Source: Kordiimonadaceae bacterium UBA4441
Lineage (GTDB): Bacteria; Pseudomonadota; Alphaproteobacteria; Sphingomonadales; Emcibacteraceae
DNA: 64,000 nucleotides
Reading direction: 5' to 3'
NCBI GenBank assembly: GCA_002390425.1
Contig: DGPL01000010.1
Location: 1 to 64,000, forward strand
Positions within the stretch are counted from its first letter, which is position 1, and every line of letters begins with the position of its first letter. A program made the translations under genes and the position numbers. Shown piece by piece: positions 63,172-64,000 of the stretch. The notes below the pieces were generated by a model, which ran no database searches, was not told the origin of the DNA, and saw nothing but the letters and a program-made list of their open reading frames with translations.

Positions 63172-64000
63172 GACAATAACTGCGGTATCTCACTGTATTT
63201 GCCTTGCTCTTGAATATCCTCAAATTCAGGTAGTTCTTTTGGCAGTCTACATGTCAATTCTGAACCAATTCCTAAATCGGATTCAACTATCACTTCGCCA
63301 CCATGAATTTCAACAAATATCTTCACCAGTGATAACCCTAATCCTGTTCCTTTTCCTTTGGGAACGTTTGATCCCGTATAGAATTTTTCAAAAATTTCTT
63401 CTTTTTCATCCGGCTCTATTCCAATACCGTCATCACGGATGCTTATAAAATAATTTTGTTCATCTTGCCACGTTCTCACATCAATATGGCCAGATTCAGA
63501 TGTAAATTTAACCGCATTACTTAAAAGGTTAGAAACAGAATGCTGAATTCGCTTAGGGTCAGCTTTAACGGTCGTTAATTCTGGATCATAATCCACATTA
63601 AGATGAATATGTTTTTGCTTAACTCTTTCATCAACTTTTCTAATCACATTATCAATCATTTCTGGCAAGTTAAATTCAGACGCTTCAATGGAAAGACCAC
63701 CGGCCTCAATAACAGAAAGGTCAAGAATATCATTAATAAGATCAAGTAAATAATCTGAAGCACTCAGTATATTTCGCATATATTGATGTTGCTGCTCATT
63801 GAGTGGACCTTGATATTCTTTTTTAAGAAGTTCCGCAAAACCCAAAACACTATTAAGCGGATTTCTAAGTTCATAAGACATATGGGCTAGGAAATCTGTT
63901 TTAATATTTTGGGCTTCTTCTAGGGCTTCGTTGTGCTTTCTTAATGAATATTCAACACGGAAACTATCAGTTACGTCGATAAAAATGAGAAGAACCGCAC
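63168..64000 (-). CDS. divL: DivL-like sensor kinase with tyrosine H-box, 5' end beyond window
   Basis: The frame is open to the window edge, with about 277 residues visible. A PAS-like end (AVLLIFIDVTDS) and a helix lead to the dimerisation box TDFLAHMSYELRNPLNSVLGF, where Tyr occupies the phospho-acceptor place normally held by His. The ATPase part is complete: NLLSNAVKFT (N-box), RDDGIGIEPDEK (G1), GTGLGLSLVKIFVE (G2). Tyr in the H-box and the position in front of tsaE are features of DivL, which in Caulobacter acts through DivK and CckA in CtrA control rather than as a normal histidine kinase. The gene overlaps tsaE by four bases. Confidence 0.88.
   Translation of the reverse strand, partial: AVLLIFIDVTDSFRVEYSLRKHNEALEEAQNIKTDFLAHMSYELRNPLNSVLGFAELLKKEYQGPLNEQQHQYMRNILSASDYLLDLINDILDLSVIEAGGLSIEASEFNLPEMIDNVIRKVDERVKQKHIHLNVDYDPELTTVKADPKRIQHSVSNLLSNAVKFTSESGHIDVRTWQDEQNYFISIRDDGIGIEPDEKEEIFEKFYTGSNVPKGKGTGLGLSLVKIFVEIHGGEVIVESDLGIGSELTCRLPKELPEFEDIQEQGKYSEIPQLLS

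Overview
The window is AT-rich and comes from an alphaproteobacterium, probably marine or aquatic. The clade markers are a GcrA cell-cycle regulator, a DivL-type sensor with tyrosine in the histidine-kinase H-box, an addB-addA-trxA cluster behind tsaE and a cell-wall-recycling gene, and a tRNA-Pro / DUF192 / double cold-shock cluster. The exact order (for example a Kordiimonadales- or Emcibacterales-like lineage) cannot be settled from the sequence alone. Most genes are intact and tightly packed, with good Shine-Dalgarno sites and clear hairpin terminators.

Layout. 1-2521: secreted amidase (cut by the window edge) and mtnA, stop and start overlapping. 2623-5660: asparagine synthase-like amidotransferase and a GT4 glycosyltransferase. 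5685-7072: tRNA-Pro(UGG), DUF192 protein, double cold-shock protein. 7429-10672: two sodium/ion-type transporters. 10936-13279: IscU-like scaffold, then a bufferin (HvfABC/BufABC-like) copper-peptide operon read from the other strand. 13486-17240: MscS channel, LytS/LytTR two-component pair, small exported protein, and a membrane gene broken by an in-frame stop. 17290-22778: three tandem gamma-glutamyltransferase paralogs. 22875-27531: gcrA, lone ABC-2 permease, argD-argF-hslO. 27538-31473: second amidase and a decayed TonB-dependent receptor. 31747-33455: diheme cytochrome c and a Tat-exported TIM-barrel protein. 33456-34395: a relic zone with a palindromic repeat, an IS3-type fragment inside a broken membrane gene, and a relic of the ilvC 3' end. 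34396-38424: lipoprotein D-aminoacylase-like hydrolase, then a small cluster of an ATP-grasp ligase overlapping a secreted Cys-rich seven-repeat protein, flanked by two tiny genes. 38718-43250: palindromic repeats, ilvC, ilvN, ilvB, miaA. 43329-46735: serB, sorbosone-dehydrogenase-like protein, outer-membrane barrel, peroxiredoxin.

46897-54111 is the most striking part: six consecutive, same-strand paralogs of a HisC-like PLP aminotransferase, each with a twin-arginine signal peptide, arranged as four transcription units separated by hairpin terminators. Exported aminotransferases are unusual and a six-fold tandem set more so. Together with the three exported GGTs, two amidases, the exported D-aminoacylase and the AmgK-MurU recycling fusion, the window leans towards processing of amino acids, peptides and muropeptides in or around the periplasm. 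That link is inference.

54186-64000: trxA, addA, addB, a fused amgK-murU gene, tsaE and divL (cut by the window edge), a core alphaproteobacterial cluster with overlapping or nearly touching genes.
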